Origin: Volutella citrinella
Lineage: Eukaryota > Ascomycota > Sordariomycetes > Hypocreales > Nectriaceae
Direction: 5' to 3'
Assembly: GCA_034401135.1 (NCBI GenBank)
Contig: JAWZSP010000005.1
Location: forward strand, 434,001 to 498,000
DNA length: 64,000 nt
Below the pieces are notes generated by a model. It was not told where the DNA came from. It made no database searches and worked only from the letters and a program-made list of their open reading frames with translations. Below, piece after piece: positions 43,523 through 55,934 of the stretch (within the stretch, counting starts at the first letter, position 1; every line of letters begins with the position of its first letter). Made by a program: the position numbers and the translations under genes.

Positions 43523-44515
43523 ATGGCCGCCGTCTCCAACCAGCCCATCTTCACCCTCAACAACAATGTTGACATCCCCGGCATTGGCTTCGGCACCTTT
43601 GCCAACGACGGCGCCAAGGGCGAGTCCTACCAGGCCGTCATCCACGCCCTCAAGGCCGGGTATCGTCACCTCGACTGCGCCTGGTTCTACCTGAACGAGT
43701 CCGAGGTTGGCGAAGCCGTGCGAGACTTCCTCAACGAGAACCCTTCCGTCAAGCGCTCAGACATCTTCATCACCACAAAGGTATGGAACCACCTGCACGA
43801 GCCCGAGGACGTCAAGTGGTCCATGGAGAACTCGCTGCAAAACTTTGGCCTCGACTATGTCGACCTCTTCCTCGTCCACTGGCCCATTGCCGCCGAGAAG
43901 GACGAGAACAGACAGCCCAAGATTGGCGCCGACGGCAAGTACGTCATCAACAGGGAGCTCACCGAGAACCCCGAGCCCACCTGGCGGGCCATGGAGGAGC
44001 TCCTCGCCGCCGGCAAGACCCGCGCCATCGGCGTCTCCAACTGGACCGTCCCCGGCCTCAAGCAGCTCCTCGGCTTCGCCAAGGTCAAGCCCGCCGTCAA
44101 CCAGATCGAGGTGCATCCCTTCCTGCCCAACGAGGAGCTCGTCACCTTCTGCAAGGCCAACGAAATCCTGCCCCAGGCCTACTCCCCGCTCGGGTCCCAG
44201 GACCAGGTCCCTACCACCGGGGAAAAGGTCCGCACCAACAAAACGCTGAACGAGCTCGCCGACAAGACGGGCTACACGCTTGCGCAGATACTGCTGGCCT
44301 GGGGCCTGCGCCGCGGCTACTGCGTCCTGCCCAAGAGCTCCACGCCCTCGCGCATCGTCAGCAACCTCCAGGTCCCTACTCTGACTGATGAGGAGTTTGA
44401 GATTGTCGAAGGTGTCGCAAAGAACCGACACACGCGCTTCGTCAACATGAAGGATACTTTTGGCTACAACGTGTGGCCTGAGGAGTCCGTCGCCAACGGC
44501 ACTGCTGCTGCTTGA
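43523..44515 (+). CDS. Aldo-keto reductase (NADPH-dependent, Gcy1/Gld-like)
   Basis: Intronless, 330 residues, the family's usual length. All four catalytic residues are present: Asp51, Tyr56, Lys86 and His119 (YRHLDCAWFY, TTKVWNH, LVHWP). IGFGTFAND near residue 20 is the first signature; GVSNWTVPGLKQLL and the IEVHPFLP block are the second; VLPKSSTPSRIVSN (Lys and Ser binding the NADPH 2'-phosphate) is the third. Substrates of close fungal types include glyceraldehyde, dihydroxyacetone/glycerol, xylose and other sugars; the sequence does not decide. No partner genes nearby. A long pyrimidine-rich leader suggests good expression. Confidence 0.92.
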   Translation: MAAVSNQPIFTLNNNVDIPGIGFGTFANDGAKGESYQAVIHALKAGYRHLDCAWFYLNESEVGEAVRDFLNENPSVKRSDIFITTKVWNHLHEPEDVKWSMENSLQNFGLDYVDLFLVHWPIAAEKDENRQPKIGADGKYVINRELTENPEPTWRAMEELLAAGKTRAIGVSNWTVPGLKQLLGFAKVKPAVNQIEVHPFLPNEELVTFCKANEILPQAYSPLGSQDQVPTTGEKVRTNKTLNELADKTGYTLAQILLAWGLRRGYCVLPKSSTPSRIVSNLQVPTLTDEEFEIVEGVAKNRHTRFVNMKDTFGYNVWPEESVANGTAAA

Positions 44516-45687
44516 GCGGCCTGGCATAGACCGGCTGCTTCGCAGGTTGTTTCCCGAGCAGCAGGACACCGAACCAGCTCATTGTTCTTTTTACTACAAG
44601 CACGACCAGCCTACAGGATAGCGCACTGGGCTTGTCATGTTCTGATACCCGACTGTATTTCTGCCCTTCAGGAAAGGGCATGCCGAACGAGTCGTTTGGC
44701 ACTCAAGAACCACCACGGTTCCACTGGAGTCAGGCGGACAACATAGACCACAAATAGACATAGATTATAGACCTTTGGGGAAATATAGAGATACTGCTTC
44801 CAGGCTTCAATCTTGAGCCTGGAGATGGTGATGACAAGTATACGCCCTGGCCAGCAGCAAGCGACGTGAATAGGCTGAACAAGGTGAACTTTTTGCTTCA
44901 GTCGCGGACAGGTGTTGAATGTATTGACGGACCCGTGATTAGATGCCCCGAAGGAGTTTCTCAGATGATGTATGCGCTGGCATAGACCATGGATATCACT
45001 GTCACTGAGGTTCAAGATATGAGCCAGTAATCCATGCCACGTTCAACATTGGCTGAAGCCATGTCTCACATCACCAGTTGGCCGCGCTGATCTTGCCAGA
45101 TGTGACCTGAGTGTCTCAGCGGTACTTGAAGAAACTGAGTGAGCATGAAGTTAGAGAGGGGTCTCTCATTAATCGCTTGCCCAACCCAAAGGCTTGCTGT
45201 CTTGAGGCACGAGCTTTGAGTCTTGGAAGGTGTGAGGAGCTCCAAGGCTCATTTCAGGTCGCACAATGACTGCGAAACGATGAAATATAATCGTCATTCC
45301 CCACCATGCTGCGAGTATCAGCAAACGGCCATGACTCATTAGCTACCACTCGTCATCAATCGGCCTGCAGGGTAGCGAGCGACGCCCAAATGTTCACCAA
45401 TCCGACTTTCTACCCCGCCATTGCCAAGTCAGGTAGGTTCGCAGCCGGTTGCCCGTTTGAGTCGCCCCGCTTGGGGTAGATAATTGGCAGGCGTCCGCTG
45501 CGGGCGTTTGTCCCGTGGTATCGCATGACACATTCGTCTTAGATTACAGCAGTGATGCAGTGATAGTACGTAAATCATATGCTTTGCATATATTTAGGTC
45601 CTCGCTTCTCCGCATTGCGCGATTGACTGCTGTACACCGGCTATTGTTCCTATCGTCGCTGTCCCATTCCTTATCTCCACCAACATC
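44516..45687. other. Intergenic, 1172 bases
   Basis: 3' flank of the aldo-keto reductase and promoter of the biotin carboxylase fusion. It contains an AGATAA GATA-type motif about 205 bases before the ATG. No gene seen. Confidence 0.5.
45478..45483 (+). promoter_or_regulatory. GATA motif upstream of the biotin-carboxylase fusion
   Basis: AGATAA fits the HGATAR core of nitrogen-regulatory GATA factors. A single site, so weak alone; GATA motifs also occur upstream of the lamB-like gene. Confidence 0.3.
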
Positions 45688-48600
45688 ATGGGTTCCATCG
45701 GCAAGTCATTGCAGCATATTCGCAAGGTCTTGGTGGCCAACAGAGGCGAAATTGCAGTCCGATGCATCAAGGCCTGTCGAGAACTCGGTGTGCATAGTAT
45801 TGCCATCATCACAAATGCAGATGCGACATCGCTCCATGCCACACTAGCGGATGAATCTGTCCTGCTCCCGGGCGATGACAGTTCAGCCTACACAGATGGG
45901 TAAGTTCCCAGACTGCCGCATCAGAAGCTCCATTTTGCTGATACTTGCACGCATAGTGAGGCCATACTGGCAATCTGCAAACGTACAGGCGCAGACGCCA
46001 TCATCCCCGGCTATGGCTTTCTCAGCGAAAATGTCGAGTTCGCAGAGGCCGCCGTCGCTGCTGGCATCACATTCGTCGGACCTTCACCAAAGTCCATCAA
46101 GGCCATGGGTCTCAAGCATGAAGCCAGGGCCATTGCCGAAGCAGCAACTGTACCGGTGATCCCAGGCACGCAACTACTGGCATCAGCCGCAGCCGCTACA
46201 GAGGCGGCCAAGACGCTCGGCTTTCCGCTCATGATGAAGGCCACTGGCGGCGGCGGCGGCATGGGCCTGCAGATTTGCACCACCGAAGACGAGGTCGAGA
46301 AGGCCTTTGCCATGGTGGAGAGCCGAGCTAGCACGCTGTTCAAGAATAGTGGCGTGTTCCTGGAAAAGTACTACCCGCTGTCGCACCACATTGAGGTGCA
46401 AGTCGCCGGAAACGGAGATATCGTGGTGGCGTTTGGAGAGCGCGAGTGTTCACTGCAGAGGCGGCATCAAAAGGTCATTGAAGAATGCCCCAGCCCTTTC
46501 GTGGAGAGACACCCTGGCCTCCGTGACAAGATGCTCCGTGCGGCCATCAACTACGCATCGCAGCTCAAGTACAAGAGCGTCGGAACAGTCGAGTTCCTCG
46601 TGGACGACGAAACTGCAGACTTCTTCTTCCTCGAGATGAACACACGCTTGCAGGTGGAGCATGGCATCACCGAGATGTGTTACGGCGTCGATCTGGTACA
46701 CCTCATGCTGGAGCAGGCCGACTACGAGCGTGGAGGACAACTGGGCATCCCGTCAGACACATTGAAGAGCTACGGCAGAAGTTCGCCACTTGGATCGGCC
46801 ATTGAGGCTCGCGTGTATGCCGAGGTCCCGCTTAGAGATTTTGCACCCAGCCCGGGAGTCGTCCAGTATCTGCGCTGGCCCGAGGGCGACGGCGTGCGAG
46901 TCGACAGCTGGGTCCGAGACGGCCAGAAAATCACCCCCCTGTATGACCCTTTAATCGGCAAGGTCATGGTTCATAGCGAGGAGGGTCGATCCAGCGCCCA
47001 GAAGAAGATGCTCGCCGCCTTGGCTGATACTGCCCTCCACGGAACACAGTCAAACCTGGAATATCTGTCCAAGATTGTCGAGTCGGAGGCATTTGTTAGT
47101 GGCTGCACCCTGACCAATTCTCTCTCAACCTTCAAGTTTGAGAGCTGTTCACTGCAGGTGCTCAGCCCAGGGGTGTATACGACGATCCAGGACTACCCAG
47201 GTCGGCTGTCCGTGGGCCACGGAATTCCTCCTAGCGGCCCGATGGACGACCTCAGCGCTCGAGCAGCAAATATTCTGGTTGGTAATGACGCCGAGGTGGA
47301 AGTCTTGGAAGTCACACTGGCCGGGCCGGAGCTCCTGTTCCATGAGGCAGCAGTCGTCGCCGTCTGTGGTGCCGAGCTGCCTGTTACTGTTGATGGCGAC
47401 GCTCAACCAATGTGGTCCCGCATCATCGTGGCCAAAGGCCAGACTCTCAAGCTCGGAAAGGTCGCTGGCAGTGGCATCCGGACCTACCTTGGCATCAAAG
47501 GCGGGTTCCCTCAGATCCCCAAGTTCTTGGGGTCGAAGTCGACCGCTCCGGAACTCGGCTTCGGGGGGATCCAGGGGCGTAAGCTGCAAATCCATGACAT
47601 CCTCGCCCTGTCTCCACATTCTGCAACCTGGGCAAAGGAAGCGCTGCCGCTCTCTCTACCAGTCGAGGCCATTCCCGCACTTGAGCATACTAGCGTTTAC
47701 TGCATCGAAGGTCCGTATGGCGGCGACGATATCCTTACTGAAGAGGGACGCGAGACGCTGTATGGAACGGACTGGACTGTCAGCCACAACAGCGGCCGAA
47801 GCGGAATTCGACTAGAGGGGCCGCGGTTGAAGTGGGCGCGGGCGTCTGGAGGCGGTGGCGGATCGCATCCCTCCAACATTATCGACTACGGTTATCCCGA
47901 CGGGGGCGTCAACTTTACTGGCGAGTCTCCCATCATCTTTGCACATGACCGCCCTGATCTGGGCGGGTTTGTCTGCCCGATAACCATCTGTTCTGGGGAG
48001 ATGTGGAAGGTTGGCCAGCTCAAACCCGGTGGCACCGTGCGATTCCGCTCCATCTCTTATGAGAACTCGCTCGAGATCATTAGGAGAAAAGATCTCTATC
48101 TGGCTGCCCTGCGATCCCTCGCCGGCGGAACTCCCACAGATGTCCCGTCTCTCGACATTCAGTTCGAGCATAAACCCTCATCATCCATCCTGCACGAGGT
48201 CCCACGCTCGGGAAGCCACCCCAAAGTGACCTTCCGACAAGGAGGCGACACCAGCATAATCGTTGAATACGGCGAGCAAGTTGCAGATTTGCGGAATACA
48301 GTGGCGGTGCAGCTCCTTGCAAAGCAGCTCTCGGAAGCCAGCCTTCCTTCCGTCCGCGGCGATGCCAACTTTTCTTCGCTTACCGTCCGCTTCAAGTCAA
48401 TGCACATTGGGCGATCCAAGCTCTTGAGTCTGCTAATAGAGTTTGACGGCCGTGTTGGACAGATTGCCGGTGTCAAAATTCCTGCGCGTCAAGTGCGACT
48501 ACCAATCTGCTTGGATCACTCCTCGTTTGCAGAGTCGGCCGAACGGTACATGAAAAACATCAGACCCTCAGCGGCCTATATGCCAGACAATGTAGAGTAT

Positions 48601-49446
48601 CTGCAGAAGAACAACGCGCTAGAAAGACGCAGCGATGTCTTCGATGCTCTTCTAAAGACACCCTGGTTGACAGTAGCTGTTGGCTTCTATGTTGGAACGC
48701 CAATCTCGTTTCCTCTGGATCCATGGCGCGTGTTGACAGGCCAAAAGTACAACCCCAGCCGTGTCTACACACCGAGCGGCTCGGTTGGCCTTGGCGGATC
48801 GCTGGCTGCCATCTACCCCGTCGCTGCTCCAGGAGGATACCAGCTCATGGGCCGAACTCTTGGCGGGTGGAACGCGGCAGGCAATCGACCGGGATTCTCA
48901 CCTACCAAGCCCTGGCTGTTCAATCACTTTGACCTGATCAAGTACTACGAGGTGTCGGAGCAAGATTATGATAGAATGGAGAGGGAATTCGAGGCCGGCC
49001 GGTTCGAGTTTGACATCACTGACACGACGCTGGACATGGATGAGTACATTAGGAGATTTGACGACGCTGCTCAAGATGCCGAGTACCAAGCCTGGCGCCA
49101 GCGTCAGGCCGCAGCAGCTGAGAAGATGGCGGAGCTGGAGCAACGCCTCTTTGTAGAGTGGACCGAGGCCACGCGTTCCAGCAGCAAGGAAGATGCCGAG
49201 GATGATGGTAATGGTGATGCGGTCGTGATTGAGTCCCCTATGGATGCCAATGTGTGGAAGGTGCTCGTGCAGCCGGGCGATGTGCTGGAAAAGGGTCAGA
49301 CTGTGGCGATACTCGAGGCCATGAAGATGGAGATTAACGTGGTTGTCGGGGATGATGAGGCCGGTGCTGTCGTCACCAAGATCAGCCAGCCACCAGGAAG
49401 TGTTGTAAGCGCTGGGACAGTAGTTATGAGGGCTAAGAGGGAGTGA
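45688..49446 (+). CDS. Biotin-dependent carboxylase fused to KipA and KipI modules (urea-carboxylase-like; lactam/5-oxoproline candidate)
   Basis: Two exons (45688-45899, 45957-49446) give 1,233 residues. Order: biotin carboxylase with [15 protein letters not shown] at 13-27, the ATP-grasp loop [10 protein letters not shown] near 165-174 and [10 protein letters not shown]; a KipA/AHS2/PxpC module from about 469 ([14 protein letters not shown]...[11 protein letters not shown]); a KipI/AHS1/PxpB module from about 828 ([15 protein letters not shown]...VGFYVGTP...[24 protein letters not shown]); a Glu/Arg-rich linker; and a biotin carrier domain with biotinyl Lys1194 in EAMKME. Fungal urea amidolyase adds an N-terminal allophanate hydrolase (about 600 residues); here it is absent and the frame starts cleanly at the carboxylase. 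A LamB/YcsF gene 6 kb away completes a PxpA-B-C set, so a lactam such as 5-oxoproline or 2-pyrrolidinone is a better guess than urea. Free-standing urea carboxylase remains possible. Confidence 0.88.
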
Positions 49447-49881
49447 TTAATTGCGTGGAAATATTTAATAAGAGATTTAAGCTATCAAACTTGACGCTAC
49501 AAATATTGTCCTGCTCCCGTGTAATTAGAACACATCTGCGGCTTCACGTCAATGGCGTCACAGAGCAGAGGCTCGAGACTCTCATCACGTGTTGACCGGC
49601 CCGGTTCTGTCGTTAGTGGCCGGCAATTTGCCCTCTGGATCCAGTTCATGCACCATTCCTCCGCAGACCCGGCCATCTGGCCCCTCTCCCCCCTCCGCTT
49701 ATCTCTAACTCGACTAGCACGAAAGCTTGCTAATGACTTCTCCCACTGACGGGTCAGTGCGTCACATGATTCCCCAGTCCTGCAAGATAACCATCCATCA
49801 CGTACGTCACGGCCCTCGTCTTCTTGGTTATGCGTCGCGCTGGGTTGGCCCTGAGACTGCGTCCGCCATCGAGATTTCGCC
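49447..49881. other. Intergenic, 435 bases
   Basis: 3' flank of the carboxylase fusion and promoter of the C2H2 regulator. No gene seen. Confidence 0.45.
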
Positions 49882-52553
49882 ATGAAGGGCCGGCCTCGAC
49901 TGCGCGTGGACCCCTGCAAGTTCTGCAACAAGCAGTTCAAGCGACAGGAGCACCTGCATCGCCATCTGCGGACCCGTACGTCACGCCAACTTCGCCATGT
50001 CATCTCCTCATGTCCACTAACCAGAGCTAGACACTCATGAGCGACCATTCGCATGCCAATGTGGCCGCCAGTTCTCTAGACAGTTCGTCATGCATTTCCA
50101 GCTAATTTGCTTGAGACACTTGCTCAATTCTGTGCGCGTTTAGGGATCTTCTCAACCGCCACCGTCGGCTGTCTCAATGCGCAAATGCTCACCAAGACCA
50201 AATAACCGCTGCGGTCGGCGCCAGTGGACAATCTCCTTCAGTCGAACCCGCTGCTGTATCGCCGTCAATCTCGAATAACAGCCAAGGAGAGTCGCCTTCC
50301 GCGGCCGGCTCGCAGCTAGGAGCTTCATCCCTGGTGCACAACTCCAGCTCGGACTTCATCAATCAAGCCATGACACAAAACACAGATATAAGACCAGTCC
50401 CAAAGGATGGAATTTCTGGATATTCGCAACAGCAATTGATGGGGAAATTCTCCATCCACGACCAAATTCAAGAGAGCCAGGAGAAGCCGTCTCCTGGTTT
50501 GGCGTATGACGCCGCCGATGTCGATGTCGTAGACGTGAACAACGACAACATCACACCAAGCCAGGATGTGGGCACGGAATACATGCAGCTCCAGCCATTT
50601 GACTTGGACTTCTTCTCTAATGAAACCGACATGATCAACAATTACATCATGGGCGCGTTCACGCCGATGGATTACCAACAACGGATGGCAGAGGAAGACC
50701 CTGCCGCATATGCCATTGATTCGCTTTCGGTTGGTGATTTCCTTCCGCCGGTCCTTACACCAAACGCCCAGGAAATGGACCAGAGCGAAGATGCCGTAGA
50801 GCAACTTCAGCCACCGAGCCGAGGACTAAGCACAGGTAATCAGCCAGACCAGGCCCGCGACCCGATGTCTGGGACATTGGATGCCATCGACGACATCCCG
50901 GCAACAAATCCATGGGCGATATCCGCCATCGCTTACGAGAATCTGACGGCAGAGGTGACGCGTCACATGGACGTGTTACCAGAACCGTTCACCCTCCCGA
51001 GTCGACACGCCCTGTCAAGAAACGTATCGGGCTGGATTCGGGGCTACCATCCGCACATGCCCTTCATTCACCTTCCGACAGTCTGTCTAGAATACAAGAC
51101 GCCAATGCTGCTACTCACGCTTGCAGCCACGGGCTCATTCTACGGCTTCGAACATACTAACGGCTACTCAATGTACTTCATTGCAAAGTCCATCATCACA
51201 AAGGAGCTCGAGAAGCGGCGCCGCATGTCAACGTTACATCTTCTTCGGAGTTTTCCCAGGTACGCCGATATTCGGACTTCACCCGAGTCGGCCAATTCAG
51301 TCTCCGACACATCCACGCCACAAGTCAATCCAACCTCACTGGACATTGAGCTGCTCCAGTCGTTGCTGATACTGGTTCTCACAATGTCTTGGCTCGATGG
51401 ACCACTCGCGCACGACGCGCTGGCAATGAGTAGCCAACTCGCCGAGCTCGCTCGCGAAGTGCTAAAATGCCCACCTCCGGAAGCCAGAGAGGGATCCTGG
51501 AGAGACTGGGCACGAGAGGAGGAGCGACGGCGCACCTTGTATTCGGCATACTTTGTGCTCAATATTCTGACCATTTGCTTCAACATTCCGCCTCAGCTAT
51601 CAAGCGGCGAATTGGATCTCCCTCTGCCATCATCGGAAGCCGAGTTCAACGCGCCCAATGCAGAGGCATGGCTCAATCTACGACCAAAGAGCAACGGGGG
51701 CAAGCTAGCATACCAACACTATCTCAGACAACTACTCTCCGGAACACCTCTCTCCAAAGAGGACTCGGCAACCGAATTCGGCAACTATATGCTAGTGCAA
51801 GGTCTACTCATTCACCTGTGGTCAGAACGCCAGGTTGCATCCTCGCTGTTGACCCAGTCATCGAGTCTTGCAACCGCTACACTGTCACTTTACGACAGTG
51901 CTTTCAATGCCTGGCAAAAGTGCTGGGGCTCGGCAATTGAGTCAGCCCTTGATCCAAATTCCCCCCATGGCCCTCTAGCATTCAACTCGACGGCCATGCT
52001 CCGCTTAGCCCATATCCATCTCGGCTTCGGCCTACACAACCAATGTGCACTCCGTTCACGCGACCCCAGAGTCGTCGCCGAGTTTTTCGAGCCTCATAAC
52101 AACACCATTCCCCTCCGCGCTCCCCATCTTTACCAGGCTGTGTTGAATGCAATCTGCGCCTTGAGGATCCCCGTCCGAGTCGGCATAGCGTTCGTGGCAC
52201 GGGGCCGTACGGGCCATTGGAGCGTTCAGCACGCAATAAGCAACTTTGCCTGCGCGCTTCTGTTGACCCATTGGCTTGAGAATATCTTCCAGCTGGTGTC
52301 TTGTGAAGGGCTGGATGGCCTCAGGCTGGAGGAGAAGCGCCTCCTATCAATGGTTGAACACCTTGTGGAAGAGACTCACTTGGAGGGGTCTCTAGGTGCG
52401 AAAGACGATTTCCCTATGCGCATCCGTCGTCTGGCCAGTGCTGCAGTAAGTCTATGGGCAGAAACATGTCAAGGAATCCAGGTATTTGAGATTGTACATG
52501 TGGTGGGAGAGACGCTATCCCTGGTGGCCAAGTCGATAGAAAGTCGCCCGTAG
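49882..52553 (+). CDS. C2H2 zinc-finger transcription factor with fungal-specific regulatory domain
   Basis: Three exons (49882-49975, 50031-50082, 50144-52553) give 851 residues. Finger 1 is classical: Cys12, Cys15, His28, His32 (CKFCNKQFKRQEHLHRHLRTH). Finger 2 is divergent: Cys40, Cys42, His55 and Cys61, i.e. CX1CX12HX5C. Both introns interrupt the fingers. A Ser/Pro-rich linker and an acidic stretch (about 200-260) follow. From about 310 (VLPEPFTLPSRHALSRNVSGWIRGYHPHMPFIHLPT) the fungal-specific transcription-factor domain starts, as in AceI/Klf1-like C2H2 regulators. It lies directly downstream of the carboxylase fusion on the same strand and between it and the LamB-like gene, which marks it as a candidate local regulator. 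That role is inference. Confidence 0.88.
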
Positions 52554-52737
52554 GCTAGGTGACTGCAGTTCTCACTCTTGCGGTGCTTGGTTTGCCCGAA
52601 CACTCTTTCAATCTTGCCTTTTTCATCTGAATGTAGAATATGTAGATTATTTCTAGCGGTTAACAACTTGGTAGTCTGAGTTCGTCATTGCAGGTGTCGA
52701 TGAGAACCCCTCCAGTGATGAATATATGTAAAGAACC

Positions 52738-54442
52738 TCAGTGAGCTTCAGCACCGTATTTCTCGACCAGATTCCAATACGACTGTGCAGTAGAACGCCT
52801 CAGTGACTTTCCGGCAAAAATCATGACAATGGCCGTGGACCAAACCGCCAGACCCAGCAGTGCGATGAGCACAAAGGCATACCGGAGGCCGAGGTTCTGA
52901 ATCATGGGAACGACTGCGTATCCGAAAGCAAAACCTATACTAGTTAGTAGTGTGGTCTGTACTATGACTCAGGAACGTACCCATCATGTTACGAATCAGA
53001 ATGACTGAAACGAGGCCCTCTCCAGCAACCTCCTTGTAGCTGTCCAGGATGTAGGTGAATGCGAGGTTGGAACCCATGGGCAGCGTAATAGAAATGAGGC
53101 CAAGACCAAACACAATACCGAACCAATGGATATGATATGATGCACCAACTCCATAAAGGAGGCAACCAACTGGGTGCGCAACCATGGCAACGAGACAAGT
53201 CCATAGTCGGTGTTCGGGTTCCATGACGCCACCGTTCCTTCGCGCCACGAAGATGGTCAAGGTGTCCGAGGCCCATCCAGATAGAAAGCATCCAATAGTG
53301 ACTCCCACAACGGAGGCAAGATAGGTTAAGCCAATGTTGTTGGCGCTGAAGTTGTAAGGCGGGTTGCCAAGGATGAGCGCCAACGAGCCACCAACGACGT
53401 TGTACCAAGCCAGAATACCTCCGACGAGCAGACCACCGAACCCGATTCCGGGGAACATGAAGAGCAGCCGGATTGGTAGGAAGAAGACGTTGAAGGGGTT
53501 GGGCTGGCGCGCATCCCGGTAGCCCCAGAACTTCAAATTCTCGACGTACGTCTTGGTGCTCTCCGGAATGGCTACGTCGATGGATTGCGATACCGTGCTC
53601 CCATCCTGCTCCATTGTCGTGGGGTCACCGCCCTTCTCCGAAACAGTCTTGTTCTCTTCCAGCGACCCAGGTGTGTCTTTGACAGTTACAGGAGCCAGGC
53701 CAGGAGTGACGTCGAGGCCTTCGCTGCTGTGGTCGCGGTAGAACATTGTTTCTTCAAAGAAGAAGAAGGTCATGACAGCCACACCGGCGGAAGTGAAGCC
53801 CAGGATATACTGGATCCATCGCCAGCCCAGCTCTTGCGCGACATAGCCCGAGGCAACGGGTGTGAAGAAGGCGCCGCACCAAAGGGTCCAGCTGTACGCG
53901 CCCATGTAGAAGCCGCGATCGTGAGCAAAGAAGATGTCGCCGACAATGACCTCGATGAGTGTTTCTTGAGGCGAGGCAACGATGCCCAGAATGACGCGGT
54001 TGGCGAAGAACTCTCCCTTAGTCTGGACGTAGGCGGTCCAGATGGTCACGGCGGTAGAGAGTAGGATTGAGACCATGAGAGTAAGGCGGCGGCCATAGAT
54101 GAGGGCAAGAGTCTGCGTAATCATGGTTCCCCAGCCAAGGAACAGGAACATGATGCCATTGCCCGTGCTCAGGTCGGCTACCGAGATGCCGGTATCAGCC
54201 TCGATGAGGAGATATGCAGGCGATAGTCCCGAGATCAACGCGGCGACGAAGAAGCACCATACCATGGCGACAATGATGTTCTTGGTCTTGCGCGGTTGGG
54301 TCCAGCGCAGAGGGTCGTCAGGGTCGTTGGTGGGCTGCGGGACGAGCACAATGTCCCGAGAGTGTTGGCCATGTTTGCCGTGGAACGTCCCTTCAATGTC
54401 GACTAGCTGGACAGTTCCAGGAATGGGTACCTGCGGAGCCAT
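52738..54442 (-). CDS. MFS transporter (DHA1/Hol1-like)
   Basis: Two exons (52981-54442, 52738-52934; intron GTACGT...ACTAAC...TAG) give 552 residues. DPDDPLRWTQPRKTKN just before helix 1 is the standard fungal DHA1 pre-helix motif. About 12 membrane segments, a long charged central loop (about 265-335, with SLEENKTVSEKGGDPTT) and the helix 5 stretch VASPQETLIEVIVGDIFFAHDRG support the family. GYVAQELGWRWIQY is its motif C neighbourhood. Members move polyamines, drugs or small organic cations and acids. The open frame reaches further upstream, but MAPQVPIPG is chosen as it starts a usual-length N-tail. It sits tail-first before the LamB-like gene, so uptake of the cluster substrate is likely but unproven. 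Confidence 0.85.
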
Positions 54443-55089
54443 TGCATGTAAGCTGTATGCTGTGTGGTCCCGCCTTGGGATGTAGCCAAGAGAAGCGGAT
54501 GGAGGTGGTCGTTTTACGACAACAGATTTGAGAAGAAAAATTGATGCTGCAATTGAACCCGAGTTGTGATGCCTCAGTCCTGATGCTTCAACAAGATCAT
54601 CTTGCCATTGATGTAGTGGAAGATACGATTTCTTATGCTTTCGACTGCGCGATGCCCCTGTCGAGGAACATGGCCACGATAGGAAATGATAGTGGCCATG
54701 CATTTCTACCCCGATCAGTCCCTCGCCGGTGACTTGAGTTCTTATCTCGTGGCAAGGGTCACCAGACTACATTTAGCATGGCGTTATTCCCCGCACCCCG
54801 TAGTGATAAGCGACCCCGGCACTACTGCCGTCCATATCGATTGGTGGACGGTTCTAGACCTCGAGTTGGGTCACGGTATCGTGGAATGGGCAAGCTGGGT
54901 AATTTCGCCTCAGCTTCGGGCGTTGAAGTCGCTTGAATCGACAGGCCGGCGAGTCGTCGTCACTTCATCCATCGGCTCAGTTTCTACACGCGTCTATCGT
55001 CACTTTCTCGCATGATCTGAGGTCATAATCTTTTTATGAACTACGCAGAGTCTAGTAATAAAATTCCCTGGGTTGCCGGAGTCTATTAT
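54443..55089. other. Intergenic, 647 bases
   Basis: MFS promoter and 3' flank of the LamB-like gene, both on the minus strand. No gene seen. Confidence 0.45.
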
Positions 55090-55934
55090 TTACAGTTGGC
55101 TGACGTAGGCTTGAGAAGATTTAGACTGGTTGGCTTCGTCAACAGCCTTGCGCACCGCCTTTGCATTCTCCAATACCGTAGGCGCATCGGAATGAATGCA
55201 GATACTAAAAGGCTTGCCACCAAAGCCAAAAGTAAATTGCGAGCCGTTGATATCCTTCCCAGTGTCCGTCATGGTGGCACTGAGCGCGCGGTCATAGCAC
55301 AGCTCCGGCGTAACGGGCTGCGACTGTGATACGGGGACCAGCTTCCCTTCAGGAGAGTAGTCGACGTCGACATATACCTCGCCTTGGAACGGTATGCCCA
55401 TCTCCTTGCACATGGCCTCCTGCTCTGCATTCTGAGATGCATATACAGGCACCTTGAAGAGAGCACAAGCCTCGAGGACTGCTCTCATGATGTTCTTGTC
55501 TCTTTGCATGTAGAAGAAGAGTTCGCCGTGGGGCTTGATGTGAGACAGCTCAACGCCTTCGGCATCCAACATAGCCTTTAGCGAGCCGACCTGGTACAGA
55601 ATCATGGCATACATGTCTCCCGTGTCGATCTCCATCTTTCTCCGGCCAAACCCGAACAAGTCTTGCAGGCCGGGGTGGGCGCCCGCTCTAACATTGTGCT
55701 TCTTGCAAAGACGGACAGTCTTTAGCATGATGGACGGGTCACCAGCGTGGAAGCCACATGCAATGTTTGCGGCATCGATCAGAGGCATCAACTCCTCGTC
55801 AGGCCCCTGGGATTTTATTAGCGATCAGGGCTATTGAAATATGTGAAGTGTCCTCAACGTACCATCTTCCATCGGCCGAAGCCCTCGCCCATATCGGCGT
55901 TGATTTCATATTTGCGAGCAAGTCCGTGAGCCAT
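55090..55934 (-). CDS. lamB: LamB/YcsF family protein (PxpA-type 5-oxoprolinase/lactam hydrolysis subunit)
   Basis: Two exons (55863-55934, 55090-55806) give 262 residues, the family's usual size. Signatures in order: NADMGEGFG (12-20), IACGFHAGDP (39-48), GAHPGLQDLFGFGRR (66-80), YQVGSL and HIKPHGEL (113-120). These are the conserved His/Asp clusters of LamB/YcsF proteins. Bacterial PxpA works with PxpB and PxpC (KipI, KipA) to open 5-oxoproline to glutamate with ATP; Aspergillus lamB is needed for use of 2-pyrrolidinone. Here KipI and KipA modules occur fused in the biotin enzyme 6 kb away. The 56-base intron follows codon 24 exactly. Upstream GATA motifs suggest nitrogen control. Product identity is firm; the substrate is inferred. 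Confidence 0.9.

Noticed and set aside
45688..49446. Call as urea amidolyase (Dur1,2)
   Set aside because: The allophanate hydrolase half is missing and the frame starts at the biotin carboxylase.
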